In this document: one piece after another, positions 36,116-49,805 of the stretch
Position numbering within the stretch: position 1 is the first letter of the stretch
How the letters are laid out: every line of letters starts with the position of its first letter
Source of the DNA: Cryptomeria japonica
Lineage: Eukaryota > Streptophyta > Pinopsida > Cupressales > Cupressaceae
DNA: 64,000 bases
Assembly: GCF_030272615.1 (NCBI RefSeq)
Contig: NC_081408.1
Location: 763,303,673 to 763,367,672 of the forward strand
Direction: 5' to 3'
Notes under the pieces: generated by a model
Seen by the model: only the letters and a program-made list of their open reading frames with translations
Told to the model about the DNA's origin: nothing
Database searches by the model: none
Program-made: the position numbers and the translations under genes

Positions 36116-36438
36116 TGAATAAAAGGGGTAAAAACTTTATTTGAAAATCAGAGACAAGAATTACAAAGAGACCCAGAGCTCTAGGAAAGAACCACCAAAC
36201 CATCCCCAGATCATCCAACGTCATACCCAACCATGTCCTCAATAAAAATCTTCTACAAGTCCTGACAGTAATCTCCAGAGAGATGCTCCTAGCCTTCAAC
36301 TTTCTAATCACTACCATGTTTTGAGGCCCACTTGGCCAAACAATCAACAGCTCTATTCCATTCACGGGTGATGTGGATGAAAGAGACCTATTCCATTAAA
36401 GAACTAATTTGGAGAATCTATTGAAAAATCCCTACCAA

Positions 36439-39400
36439 CTACCACTGAATCCCGCTCACCTTCTGCTCCGTCAACAAGTCAACAACAATCTGTGAGTCCG
36501 ATTCACAAATCACCTTCCTTCGACCTAGTTCCCAAGCACGTTCAAGGGCATAGAGAATCGCCGATCCCTCCATAAAGTTATTAGACTGCCACCCTTTATG
36601 CACCGAAAAGAGGAAGATGACCTCCCCCATGCTATTCCTACCAACACCACCAACTCTAGTAGGGTCTAGGTTACCCCTAGATGAGCCATCAGTGTTAATC
36701 TTGATAAACTCATCCTGAGGGGGTATCCACCTTCCCATCCTTTGCACCTTCTTCATGGTCCGTCTACCTCTCCTGACACAAGCTGAGGCTGGAGACAACT
36801 CCTGCAGACCAAGCCTACTCACAATATCAGTCTCATCCCTACCCAAAGGAAAATTGACCTCACATTTTGCTTCCACCATCTCTCAGATCATTGCAATGAT
36901 TCTATTCCAAACTTGCTGAACTAACAATCTGATCTCACAAAAGATTCTCTTGTTCCTCTCGAGCCATATCTGCCATAGGATGAAGATGGGCCCAATATAC
37001 TAGACAGTCTGAAGGAAGGAGGACAAGATAGGAGGTCTGCCCAAACTGCTCTAGAACTCCACCAGAGAATCTGCATGGATACAAGGATGCTTCCACACCC
37101 CCCAGCAATAATGCCAAATAAGTCGAGAGAAGGGACATCTGAAGAACAGGTGTGAGGAATCTTCCTCCCCATTACCACACAAAACACAGATAGAGGGCCC
37201 CAAAAATCCCCGCTTGCGGATATTGTTCCAGGTTAGACATCTATTCAAAGCCAAAGTCCAAGCAAAGCAATTACACTTCAACCAAGACACATTACTCCAT
37301 ACCTGTTTCCACCACTTCACCTCTCTTCCCTCAAGTCTTTGGTACAACAATTCTCAGTATCCACTAGACATCATAAACACGCCCTTAGGATTGGGAGACC
37401 AAACCAGCCCATCCCTACCCTTGAGGGAGCTACAATGTCTACTCGCCAAAATGCCCTGCAGCTCCGCACACTCTTCCTCCATCCTAGCAACTGGCCACTC
37501 ATTAGGATACTTCCACCTCTCCAACTCCAGACGACCACACCTATAAACAACCTTGAAGTCACTCACCCTTGACCATCTAGCCTCCAAAAACCTCTGGCAC
37601 AGATTCCCAAGGTTAGGGAACTGATCAAGAATGGGAGGGTAGCCATCCCAAGAGTCGTTCCAAAAAAGGACCTCTTCCCCCCTCCTGCAAATCCAAAAGA
37701 GTCATGCCTTAATGAGAGAAGCCCCCCTCTTGAGAGTATTCTAGATCGAAGAGCCCTTTCCCTCAAGCTGATATCTAGGGATTTCCTCCATCGGGACCCT
37801 CTACATATATTAGTTGGCCATAATCTTGGCCCAGCCTCAATCCTGCTCCACACACCACCTCCAAAAAAATTTAGGCGCCAGAGCCTCCCCAAAAGGAATA
37901 GACTGCCTTAAACCAATCCCCCCTAACTGCTTCGGGCTACAAACTAAGTCCCAATTGACAAGACTCCATTTTGAAGAGGAAAGATTGCCTGCCCATAAGA
38001 ATCGCCTAGCCAGAGAGTCCAGACCCTTCAAGAACCACTTAGGAGCCACATGAAGCATACATCGATAGATCAAAAGAGCCTGAACCATCGACTGAATCAA
38101 TTGAACCCTCCTAGCAAAGGATAGCCATCTATGAGTCCAATGTTCAACTTTCGAACGAAATTTATCCAAGATACCCTACTAAGACTCCCTAGGAGGGTTA
38201 CTAGGAGAGATAGGGATACCCAAATAAATCAACGGTAGGGAGCCAACTTGGAATCTCAAGATAAGAGCAATCCTTCGTTGAATAGCTTCAGGAGTGTTGA
38301 AAAAGAGGATAGAAGATTTATCCTCATTGATCAGTTGGCCTAACGCCGCAAGATAAACATCCAAGACCATACGCAGATTATTAGCTTCTCTGATCCGAGC
38401 AAGCCCCATAAGAGCCGTGTCATCCGCAAACTACAGATGAGAATGCGGCTCCAAGTCATTACCCCATCTCCAACCCTGAATAATCCCTAGACCCACATTA
38501 TGCTTAATCAACCTCCCCAAACCCTCAGCCAGAAGAATGAAAAGATAAGGGGAGAGGGGATCCCCCTGACGGAGACCCCTAGATGCATCAAATAGCTTAG
38601 TATGACCTCCATTGATGAGCAGAGAGAAAGAAGTAGTCATAACACAGCTCATAACCCACTGAATCCACTCATTAGCAAAACCAAACTCCTTGAGGATCTT
38701 CTAAAGGAAGGACCACCAAACTCTGTCGTACGCCTTTGCCATGTCCAACTTGATAAACATAGATTTTTCCTTGGAGGTTGCCATAGAATGAATGGTCTCC
38801 GTGGCAATGACCACCCCATCCAAAATTTGACGCCCTTCCACAAGCCCACTCTGCCCCTCAGAGATAACATTCCCTAGGCACTTCTTCAATCTATCCGCTA
38901 TCAGCTTAGAGATGATCTTATAAATCACATCGCAGAGAGAGATGGGGCGGAACTGGCCTAACCGGCCAACCCCCTCACACTTGGGGATAAGAGGAATGAA
39001 AGTCGCATTCAATGCCCTAAGCATCTGCTTATTCCTCTAGGACTCCTGCACCACCTCCAGTAAATCCAGCTTGACAACATCCCAGAATTCTTGAAAGAAT
39101 TCTACTGGGAACCCATCTAGTCCAGGAGCTTTTCCTTTCCTCATGTGGAAGACAATCCTCTCAAGATCTTCCAACAAAATAGGACACAAAAGCTGCTCAT
39201 TCATCTCCCTCGTGACAAGAGAAGGAATGCAAGCGAGAACCTGGTTCTCCTCTCCTGTTTCCCCCTGTGAGTCCTCCCTGAAAAGGGAACAGAAATACTA
39301 AGATGCCTCCTTAGATATCTCCTACAAGGATAAGAACTATTCACCTTTGTCATTAACCAGAACCGGGATGGAGTTTCCATGCCTTCTAGCTTTCACTGAG

Positions 39401-40502
39401 TTGAATAATTGTCCCCCTCCTTTAGCCAATCAATATGAGCTCTCTGCTTCCAGTAAATTTCTTCCCTAAGCTCCCATTCCTCAACCACCTTGACAACCCT
39501 ATCTTCCTCCTTGAGCAAGTCCTCAGACAAACCTTGCCCTCTAATTTCGCTGGTGATCGCATTCAGCACAATTAGAGCAGCTTTTTTGGCATGAAAAATG
39601 TTCCCGAAGGCCTATCGGTTCCACTATTTGAGCTGAAACTTAACAAATTGCAGTTGCTTGGCAAAAGAGTACATGGCAGTGCCAAAGGCTGGCCTCCCTT
39701 TCCTCCACCACTCCTCAACCAGAACCTACAAAGAAGGATCCCGAAGCCACATCAGTTGGAATTTAAATGAAGGTGAGCGAGCAACCCGAGCCGAAGAAGA
39801 AACCAGCTCTATGGGCCAGTGATCCGACCCTCTCCAGTCAAGAATCTCCGAACTGGTGGACCACCCCCTACCAATCCAAAAATTAGAAACCAGGAAACGA
39901 TCCAACCTCTTTGCAATCCAATACTCTCCCACCCTCCTATTGTTCCAAGTGAACAAGCCATTACTAGGTTTAATGTCAACAAGTTGCAGCAAGGAAATAT
40001 TATCCTATAAAAGGAAAGAAGAGGGTTCCAACTGCATCACCCCCACCTTCTTCTCACTCAGCTCTAAGATGGCATTGAAGTCTCCTGCCATAATCCAAGG
40101 ATGAAAAGGGGTCAGCCTTCGCATAGAGGAAATATGAGACCATAATATTTGCTTCCCCTGAAGATCAGTACGGGCAAAGATGTTAGAAAACAAAATGAAT
40201 TCTCTAGTCTCGAAAGTAGAGATAACCTCGGATAACGAAGATCGAGAGGCCACCCACCAGACCGGGTGGAACTTTAAGGGGTTCCAAAGATAGGCCACCC
40301 CTTCCAAGGAACCAACTGCCCCAACACACTGACACTCTCCTCAAGCCCACAGCTTTGGCACCAGACCCATCATACTCTCCACTGCAAGTTTAGTTTCTTG
40401 CAGAAATAAGACATCACTCGAATGATTCCTAATAAACTCCTGAACAACTTTTTGTCTAGGGCCGTTGTTCAAGCCCCTCACATTCCATGAAAGCACAATC
40501 AT
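36439..40502 (-). pseudogene. LINE ORF2: endonuclease, reverse transcriptase, RNase H
   Basis: ATG 40502 starts with MIVLSWNVRGLNN, the classic apurinic-type endonuclease opening. The endonuclease continues through AGDFNAIL (about 40060) and GSDHWPIEL (about 39825). Reverse transcriptase runs from about 39030 to 38150, with LDMAKAYDRVWW and the FADD box at about 38425; a TAG stands directly before FADD. A zinc-binding zf-RVT segment lies near 37090-37320 (CVLCGNGEEDSSHLFFRCPF). A plant-type RNase H domain covers about 36450-36740 (INTDGSSRGN, ESDSQIVVDLL). It would nick DNA and copy its own RNA into the target. At least five stops or frame changes break it. Confidence 0.9.
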
Positions 40503-40839
40503 TTTGGAGGATTGGAAAAGTGAGAATCCAAAGTCTTTACCGACCCTGACTCAACCAAAATCTCCCCCATCAATTTGATCTTATCCAAATCCTTCTTTCT
40601 GCCAACCTTTGAGCTCTTCTCTGACACACTTTTCTTAATATCTTTCTAATGCAAACCCAGATGAGCAGGGGTCTTATTGCTTTTGGCCCCAGCCGGTTCC
40701 AGTTTCAAAGCTATCGGAGATCCCTCCCCCTCAACCAAATTCACCTCAACCCTAGAAGTGAGTCCCAACTGAACCCCTACTGGTTGATCCATCTCCATTT
40801 GCTAGCTTCCAACCACTAGTAGGGCCTGGATAGGGTCCT

Positions 40840-41928
40840 CTAGTGCTCTTTCCAGAGCCCCCCTAACGCACCTTGATCCAGTGAGGTTAACCCCAGATTA
40901 ACTTTCTGATAGCAAAGGTCATCCAAGGTCTCAAATCTGTTAAAGGTATCCTCCTCATGTCTCTCCTGTAAAGGCCTCTTTTGTCCTCGGTTCCTGTTCT
41001 TTGTCTTAACTGGGACAAAACCATCAATTCCCCCAACCTCAACTGACATAGCAACTTTCCCTTTTTCAGCCCTATTTTGGCTCGGTTCCAACTGCTGAGG
41101 TTGGCACACCACCGGTTTATATCTAGGACACTTACATTGTAAATGACCATACTCATGACACAGACGATAGTGAAAAGGTAAAGTCTCATAATCTAACTAT
41201 TGAACCCAAGAATAAGAGCCTACACACATATCTAGAGCATCTGGCAAAGGTTTACTAAGATCAATTTCAACACAAATATGGGCAAAGGTCATTCATTACC
41301 TTTCTCTCCATGGTTTGCGTAGAGGATCCCACTGGCTTCCCAAGCAGAGCAGCCAACATCTGAAGCACATCTTCCCAACAGCATTCCACAGGAAAACGTG
41401 GTAAATGAACCCACACAGGAACCCTATTCGGGATTTCCCCCGAGGAGTTAAAGCCCACATGCCAAGGTTTGATGAACAACCCCACCTGGTTGTAAAAATA
41501 CGGACCACCTTTGAAGACCCTATTGCGATCCTTCATGCAGTTAAAGGTAACCATGAAGTAGTTATTTGCCAGCAACATAATCTCCATTTCCCCCTCCGGA
41601 GCCCAAGTCCTTGGCGCCCAGTTTTCCAAGAACTGCAAAGAAACCCTCATTCCCAAAAACTTGCAATATAGCGAGTGTTTGGAAAAATATTCGACATCTT
41701 CTACTATCATCTCAGGAGGAATAACTAATTTGGCCTCTTGCTACATCTCTTCAAGCAACCATTAATCTTCAGAATGTGAGAGCTACCGATACTACTAGAC
41801 CCCGAGTATGAGGAAAAAAGGTTATTATTGAAAGTCTTCATGCTTTGTGATGGGGGTTTTGAGCCCATCGTGGCACGAAAATCCATGACTGGTTGAGCCT
41901 TCGAGGCCTCCCCGCTAATACTCACCAT
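40840..41928 (-). pseudogene. LINE ORF1, nucleic-acid-binding protein
   Basis: The likely ATG is 41928 (MVSISGEAS). After a TAG and a frame change near 41750, a DUF4283-type domain follows at about 41280-41710 (VWVHLPRFPVECCWED). A damaged CCHC-type knuckle lies at about 41110-41175 (RLCHEYGHLQCKCPRYK), then a basic tail ends at 40840. In plant L1 elements this protein coats the RNA. Confidence 0.82.
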
Positions 41929-42198
41929 AAAGCTTGAGGCGGACGACACCCTAAACCCCAAAGGGGCCCGAAAGATTAAAAAATCCCCAAAATGCCACCC
42001 TTCCCCAACACACCTGGGATGGAGGTCCACCCGTGGCCCCCAGCCCCACTGAAACCTGCTACCTGTGTGGAAAGGCGGTCGAGCCGCACAGCCCAAACCC
42101 ACCCGCAGACCACCGCTCCTCTCCCCTTCCCCCTCTGCTGCTCCCTGCACTACTCTGGCACCCCCGCTTTGCGCAGACCCTTCCGCGCACCTTGGACA

Positions 42199-42216
42199 CA
42201 CTTGATATATTTTATT
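42199..42216. repeat. LINE target-site duplication, right copy
   Basis: Exact copy of 36098-36115. Confidence 0.88.
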
Positions 42217-43148
42217 AATAATATATAATTTTTATAATATATTTAAAAACTGGTTCAAACTGAGCTCCCAGAGAAAAGAACCAGCAAGAAAAACTCTGTC
42301 ATTGCTCATCAACATGACTATAGAAGAGAAGTAGTGAACAATCCTCTAGTCGGAGCTAGTTACAAAATAGAGATTAGCAAAGGAGCATGCAAACTCATTT
42401 ACAAATAGGAGCATGCAGGCTCATTTTACAGAATAGGAGCATGCAAGATTATTTACAAAATAAGGACATGAAAAAGAAATAACATAGGTTGCCCTGTGAG
42501 TGAAGAAGAGAGCTCCAAAAAGCAAGAGGACTAAACCAGCATTGAAGGACAGATCCATCTTCATGGGATATCTTGAAGGCCCTGCAACAAAGAACTCCTA
42601 CAACCAAAATTGGCATGCCCCTGCAACCAAAAAATATATATATATATACTATAGAACACAGAGAATTTACAAGAAACAAAAGGGTCCAAAACATATCTGA
42701 CACCAACGACATGAGATCTGTGGTCCGCCATTATAGACAAATGCCAAAGGAGAAGAGGTGAATGCGAAAATGCTAGAGAGAAATGAAGCCTAAAATTTTT
42801 ATGTCATAAATGAAAAGAAAGAGGAGATATATCATAAAAAATCTAAAAAACCAAGAGAAGCGGTGTACAGAGATAATCATGAAAACAAAGCCACACCAAA
42901 CTTTAAATGGCATATGAAGGACAAATTCCCAATGTGAAAATAAATATCTCCAGATTTCGCACCAGAAGAGAGTACCAAACACAGGAACAACATCAATAAC
43001 AACCAACTCATCATTAATGAATGCCAATTGATGATCGAGTAAAGAAAAGTACCTCAAATCAAAACCAAATGGAATTATGAAAAGGAATACCTCACCAAGA
43101 GAAGAGAATATCAACTCGTATAAATGAGCAATCATATAATAAGAAAGA

Positions 43149-43621
43149 TTAGATACTCGACTCTCTATAGGCTATACTCACTAGGTTTGGGAAGCTCATC
43201 AAATCACACCCCAATCGAGAGGAATCAATAACAGTTTTGTCACAACCCATATTAGCGAGGCAATCAGCCAATGCATTACCTTCACGATAAACATGTGAGA
43301 TGATGAGGTGCTCAAACGTATCAAGAAGAGTCCATATTTGTTCAAGAATATACCGGAAATGCCAATTATCAGCTTTTCTTGCCTTGCAAGCATTAATGAC
43401 AATAGTCGAATCACCTTCAATATGAAGGTATTTGAAATTCAAATCCTTAGCCATAACAAGACCTTCTAAAAGAGTACAAGCCTCGGCCATATTATTTGTG
43501 CCAGAAGAAATTGGCATAGCTTTTAATGCTAATAAAGAACCCAAATGATCACGAAAAAACTATCCCTATTCCTGAATCACCAAGATTTCCACGGGAGGAT
43601 CCATCAAAATTCAATTTACAA
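43149..43621 (-). pseudogene. RNase H fragment of another LINE
   Basis: LNFDGSSRGN (about 43595-43620) and, after a frame change near 43545, NNMAEACTLLEGL, IEGDSTIVINACK and HVYREGNALADCLANMG form a nearly complete plant RVT_3 RNase H domain. It differs clearly from the RNase H of the LINE at 36-42 kb, so it is a separate, older insertion. Sequence to its left (42217-43148) may be its 3' tail but shows nothing firm. Confidence 0.75.
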
Positions 43622-43649
43622 AAAGGGGCATTAGGATATTTATAAATAT

Positions 43650-46339
43650 GATATTTTTCTAAATTATATAATGATCCAAAAGAATTTGGTAAACAATTAT
43701 GCAAATACTTTGATATTTAAATTTCGAATCTTTTGAATCGCACTTAAACATCTACTATCAAATAAAGAAAAAAAAATTCCATAGTAATCTTGAATAGTTT
43801 AATTTTTAAAATATATAATTTACTGTATATTTTTTCACTCTAATATTGTTTTATTTAACCTCTTTGTAATCTGCCTTGTTCAAAAATTACTAGCTTGAAG
43901 TTAGAGTCAAATCTTACAGCCTTTGTGTGGCCAGTTTTGAACTATAAAAGCCTGCATATATGTCCTGCATGTGTAATTGAGACGAGAAATTATGTTTATA
44001 GAAGTTGGAATTTTTGAAAGCATATTTCATATTTTAGATTTAATTTTCTTTCATTATTTTAAACATTCATGAACGTAACGTCCAGTTTATTAATTTGATG
44101 GGACAAGTTTGAGTTGTTGCATGCTTCCAGGCTTGACTTGTTTGTAGCTTTTGATCTATTCAATATTTACCATCTCAACGGCTAAAATGATATATTCTAA
44201 ATACGTTGTTCTTCATTCATAGACCAAGCAAGCCATAAAATAATGTGAAGAATATGTTGTACTTCATTCATTGATATTGTGTGATTGTACACTATATATA
44301 GACGTGATGATGGGAATGTACGTTTCTATGAGAAATAAATAATAATATATTCACCTAATTTCCCGAAGCCTCATGTGGAATGCTTTGGCAACGCTTTCTA
44401 GTGGAAAAGTAGTTTACATAATACATTTACTTATACCCTAAGTTATTAGAGAGTTTATGAGTAATGGGTAATGGTATTATTGTATCTTAAAAGAAATAGT
44501 TAATTATGCGGGTTTCATATGCACAAATTTGTGTGTCAAAATGGATTTGTTCAAGGGTCTCCTTACAAAGATCTCTTTGGAAATGGGCAACAAATTTTAG
44601 AGGCAATCAATAGATTATGAGAAAATTTATTTTAGATGTGGGAAATGTTTTTCAACTGGTTATGCCATCCTTCAACGTCAAAAGATGCCTGATAATGAAT
44701 TGGATTCATATGATGTTGGTGTAAGGCTCACTTGATGGATCAAGGTTGAGTCATGAATCTTTATGTCATTACACCAAATGCTGAAAATAATTTCACGACT
44801 TATCATGCCCAATATAAGGACATTTCAAAAATCCATATCTACCCTCTTCCCTTAATATAAATGACCAAACTATAGATGTCTTACACGAGGTTGCTACAAA
44901 TAGTGAGTTCTCAAAGACTATTGCCATTTCTAAGGACTCTACAATATCTTTTGAGTCTTTCAAATTAATATTGTTGGTGGTATTGAAGTAAAAATTAAGA
45001 AAAATGTAGAGGTCTCCCCTCAAGTAGAGCATGAATGGAAAAATTAAAGAGGAATAAGTCCCCTCCTTCAAAACCCAAGCATCAAAAAAGAGGCACGATA
45101 TATATTAAAAGGTTAAAGATTAGCATAATCTCAATGGTATATTAGTGTTTAAATAGAAACCTATGAAATTTAACCCTAGTGTGTAGATATTGATATCACT
45201 CTCAAGGAAAGATTGTCTTTCCTTTGTAGAGTATTGAAAAGAGGTAGTATATAAGAATACCCACAAGCTAGGAAGTTGTGCTATACTAAGTAGTTCATAT
45301 CCTACTAGTGTTGCAAGGAGTACACACTACATGAAGCATTAAAAAAATGAATGTCGTAGGGGGTGAACACATTGGGAAGCATAGAAGTGAAGTGTGTGCA
45401 AGTAAGAGACCCCCCTTAAAAGAATAGCATAAACACATATGATACAAAATAACTTAAGTTAGAAAAGGTGGAAAAAGATGCCTATAAGGAAAAGACATCC
45501 TTGAGAATGTTATATGCATGAAACATGGGCATTGTACTCATGTCATGACATTGGACAAAGTAGAGATATCACATAGAGATAAGCAAAATCACACAAAAAC
45601 ATGCAATAAGGGATCCACAAGATTAGGGTCAATACATAAAAAGAGTATTCGTAACTATCATATAAAGGAATGATTGAATTGTTGTCATCCCCCAAACCTT
45701 GTTGAACTATACATACAAAGGAAGAATTATGCCTTAAAACAAATTTAAAAATTGGGCTAGGATGAAAGAGATCTAAACATCTCAATGATTTTTATCACCT
45801 CCAAAATGATCTTATAGGACACATTGAGCAAGTTGATACCTGTCTCCAATTGAAAGTGTCTTTTGATTATGATCTATATTGAGGTATATAAACTTAATAT
45901 TTCCTTTATTTATCATTCCCTAATTATATGGATTTAAAATATTCTTGAGATAAACTATATGTAGATATTAACCAACACAGTCTCAAAGGGACTTGTAAAA
46001 ATCACAAGGGAAACTAACACAATTAGGAGCCTCGACATTGTCCATGGTGTGAATGACCTCTTTATGAAATTAACAATAGAGAAAAATGATCATAGATGAC
46101 TTTTTGTGAGAAAAAAACCAACAAGGAACAACATGTACATAAAGGGTTTGGTCCCATTTAGAAGAATTTTCTTGGGTTCTAATTTTTTTCATAATGTTTG
46201 AAAAAAACCTAAATAATGTAGATTGTTCATCCTTGATTTGCTTAATGTGTGTTGAAAACAAGGTAAAGAAAGCTTGCAATATTAACTTCATTGTCTAATT
46301 GCAAATCTAAAAATTAGATTACCAAATTAGATCTAAACA
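43650..46339. other. Mostly unassigned AT-rich region with one LINE ORF1 trace
   Basis: At about 44605-44655 on the plus strand, DYEKIYFRCGKCFSTGYA resembles the zinc-knuckle segment of plant LINE ORF1. The rest has no supported gene. Confidence 0.4.
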
Positions 46340-47051
46340 TGTTATTGCAACACTCAACATCAATATAAAAATTAACAACTAAATGAGACATCAACTTTAC
46401 ATCGAGAAACGCTTTTAGGAAAAAAACTTCACTAGAGAAAGAGGGAAAGTATATTATTAATCTTCAAAAGAGTATTTGTATAATAATACACTTCACTTCA
46501 CTTCTCAATCAAACCTAGTAGCACCTAGATACATATAGATGAATCATATAGAGCTACTATGATAGGGCTATAGTTAATAGCAAACTAAGTGAGGAAAAAC
46601 CATAGTGTAGCCCTAAACAAGATGCATAAAACCACTTACAAAAACCCTTGTATAGGATAATGGATATCCAAGAGACATAATAAAATATAATTAATTTCCT
46701 TCAAATGACTCCAACATGGGTTCCTAACCCATAGCTATTTAAATCTTTAGCTACTCGGATGCTCTATAACTCCTCGTTGACTCTTTAGATCAATCAATGG
46801 ATGACCTTTCACCTTCCAATCTTGGACACCCCAAGCATGGCAGCTCAAATCCCTAAAGGTGGATGTCTAGGAGGGAATATTTTCCATTTTTATTATGCCC
46901 ATGATTGATACATGTTCACCTCTTGAAATACAATTACAATTTGGCATATGATATAAATATTTAATATTTTTCCTCTCATGTACCTTAGGGAACACTTTCG
47001 AAGGAACATGAAGACAATAATTTGCAAGGTTAATGTCACCTTATCCCAACA
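46340..47051 (-). repeat. 3' LTR of a decayed Copia element
   Basis: On the minus strand it starts TGTTGGGATAAGG at 47051, directly after the purine tract AAATGGGAGAA (47052-47062), and probably ends at GCAATAACA (46340). About 712 bp. No 5' partner was found. Confidence 0.65.
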
Positions 47052-47089
47052 TTCTCCCATTTGACATTATACATTACAATTGCATCTAA

Positions 47090-47860
47090 GAAATACAAAT
47101 AATAAAATTAATTATAGCAATCAAATCTCGTAGCCTTCCTGCACCAAGAGAAATTTTCTATGGTTATTGTCTTCAAAAGAGAATTGGTAACATTATTCAA
47201 AGTGTTAACCTTATGTATCAAGGCCTTACCATTCTGAACAATTTCCTACACAAAATTTTACTTAGCATCAACATTCTTAGTATGAGCATGATACATGAGA
47301 TTCTTGACCAAACAAATAGCATTGTGACTATGACATCCAATCCTCATAGTCCTACAATCAAAACCAATGCCACTATCACATCTCTATTACCACATTGCCT
47401 CCTTGGAGACATGTGTAGAATCCATTTACTTAGCTTTCAATAATGGAAAAAGAGATTATAGATTGTCTCTTACCCATCCAAATCATTACTCCTCCAAACA
47501 AAATAAATACATAGTCACTATTGGGCCTTTGACTATCCAAGTCACTTGCCCAATTTGCACAACAAATCCTTTTATGTCTGATAGTTTAACCACATCATCA
47601 ATACTATGATAAAACAATCAATAATTACAGGTACCTCTCTAATATACAAATGAGCTATTAACAAAATTCCAATGGTCTCTACCAAGATTAAACATAAACT
47701 TTCTCAAAATTTTCACTGCTTTGGTAGCATTTTATTTAGTGCAAACATTCATACATCAAAATCCCAATTATAATAGCATAAGGAAACTTAGACATACTTC
47801 AAAATTATCATCGAAACTTGGAATAATTGTTTGTTTAAATAATTATTAAAAGGAAACTTT
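47090..47860 (-). pseudogene. 3' end of Copia pol: RNase H
   Basis: Minus-strand frames around 47370-47800 give RKFMFNLGRDHWN, then ANWASDLDSQRPNSDYVF and FGGVMIWMGKRQSII, the order seen at the end of Copia reverse transcriptase and RNase H. NVDAK and HKVNTLNNV follow further on. Many stops and frame changes. The 5' part of the element is absent. Confidence 0.72.
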
Positions 47861-47869
47861 GTCAAAAGG

Positions 47870-49094
47870 GTGTGATGGTTTGGAACTACCCCTTAAAAGG
47901 TTATATAAAGAATTTATGTGAAACTTGGAAAAAGGTACAGAGATCACTCAAGGAAGAAGAAAGTGGTTTTATGAGCTATATCAGGGTTGTTGTGCATGTT
48001 AAGGTAATATGTTGGAGCATTTTGTGTAAGTGCTTGGAGCATCTATTTAGTTCTAAATAAGAACTAGTTCTTCCTAGATGGGTCATAGCGATGAGGGCCA
48101 AGACCACCAAAATCTTCTTGAAATGAGAATGATTGTTCCAAGAGCTCAATATTCAAATAAGTATATTGGACACCCTTGATAATAAAAGATATAGATAATT
48201 TAATATTTGGTTTTTATGATAATTTGATTAATTTTGTGTCTATATTATTTAATTTATAGTGTTAATAATTGAGTTTATAATTATTTCCAAATTATTACAT
48301 GTTATAGTTACCTTGGTTATTTACATTTAATTCAATAACATTACATCTTATAAATAATTTTAATTTTAATATTTGATCTATTTAATCTACTGCTAATATT
48401 TAGTTAACTTTGGAGAAAAGTAACCTTACATTTCTTCTAACACAAGATACAAGAAATACATTGTGATGTATATAATTCTTCATGAATTAGTTGCGTAGCC
48501 ATTTTGGAGAAAGGCACATGTATTGAATACATTGACTTGAAATGACAAATAGAGGAAATACTAATGTATTGAATTGCATATCCTATAATACATTTCTTAT
48601 CCCATCAACTTGTATGCTAAAAATATTGATCATGTGATCATGAATAGATGTTTATAAGGACAATATTCATTATTTATAATTAAATTATTATAATGAGGAG
48701 ATTAAAAGGAAAATAATTATAAACACCGATATAAGTCAAGACCATTAAAATCTTGATTATGCATTTAGGTATTGAATCACTTCATTAGGATAATAAGATC
48801 TACATCTTCACTTCTATGTTTGTTGTATATTTAATATTTTATTCACTTTTAGGGGCTTAATCGGTATCAATATGAAGCAAGGGCCTTACCCTTGACATGA
48901 AGAAAGTTTCAATTTACTTTTCAAAATGACCAAATTTAGAAACAAGTATAAAAAATGAAGACAAGTAAAGTTAGAAGGTAATAACAATAGAAGACTACAT
49001 CACATGATCTAGACTATTTTACATGGTATGGTTTGATTTGCAATGGTAAAGATCTCACCAAACTCTTTTGATAATAGTTTTACATCACAAATTC
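47870..49094. other. AT-rich spacer
   Basis: No supported gene or repeat. Confidence 0.45.
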
Positions 49095-49805
49095 TATTGG
49101 AAAATTAAGGCTTACATATTATAATAAAGTCACTTAGTTTAAAATTAATAAATAATTAGTTGGGAGTTGGTCTCTTGTAAGATAGTATAGGAGTTTTTGG
49201 GAAATTGTATGAAAATGTAATATATTTTAAGAATTTACATAATACATTATAAATTATTGAATCGTTAATATTATATTTAATTTTTTGTGTTACCTATGTA
49301 ATAATGATTTAGATTTTATAATTATCTTTGCAACATGATAATAAAGCATAAATGATAATTGGGTGTGAATAATTATTTGAGCAAAAAAATTCTTCACATT
49401 AAAGAATTTTGGACAGAAGTAGTTTGGGGTGTTTTGGATCAGCAAGAAGATTTGGTAGAGATGGTTCTACCTATTTTAGATGGATTGTTGCAATGAAAAC
49501 AATGTTGCAAAATTTTCACTCTTTGCTTTTCTTATAATGTAATAAGGGGGATGTTGGAAAAGTAACGTTTACATATTCTAATAAATTCACTTAGTGTTAG
49601 GTCTAAAAAATAGTTAGTAAGAAAGTTAATTTTCAATAAGGTAGTTATAGATTTTTTAGAAAATTGTACAAAAATGCAATGCTTAATAAACATTTGCACA
49701 AGTGTATTGTAAATCCCCAAACAATCAATATCAAATTAAAATTTTAGTGTTACTTGTACAACAATAACTTAAGTTTTATAATATTTATGCCTATATTTTT
49801 CAACA
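49095..49805 (+). mobile_element. TRIM-like miniature LTR element
   Basis: Two diverged direct repeats, 49095-49335 and 49552-49805, share TTGGAAAA, CTTACATATT/TTTACATATT, AATAAA, TCACTTAG and CAACA ends. After the first is TGATAATAAAGC, 8 of 12 bases matching the Met primer site. Before the second is AATAAGGGGGA, a purine tract. The internal part is only about 216 bp and non-coding. No target duplication is visible. An internally deleted Copia element is the alternative. Confidence 0.55.

Larger units (their letters stand above)
36116..42198 (-). mobile_element. Near full-length L1-type LINE
   Basis: 6,083 bp between exact 18-bp duplications, with ORF1 and ORF2 in the usual order on the minus strand. 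The 3' end has only a short A-rich tail (ATTCAAA). The base composition is far more GC-rich than the surroundings, mostly at the 5' end. Both ORFs carry stops and frame changes, so the copy is inactive. Confidence 0.92.

Noticed and set aside
36935-40010. Plus-strand ORFs across the LINE
   Set aside because: They are shadows of ORF2 on the minus strand, which has clear endonuclease and reverse transcriptase motifs.
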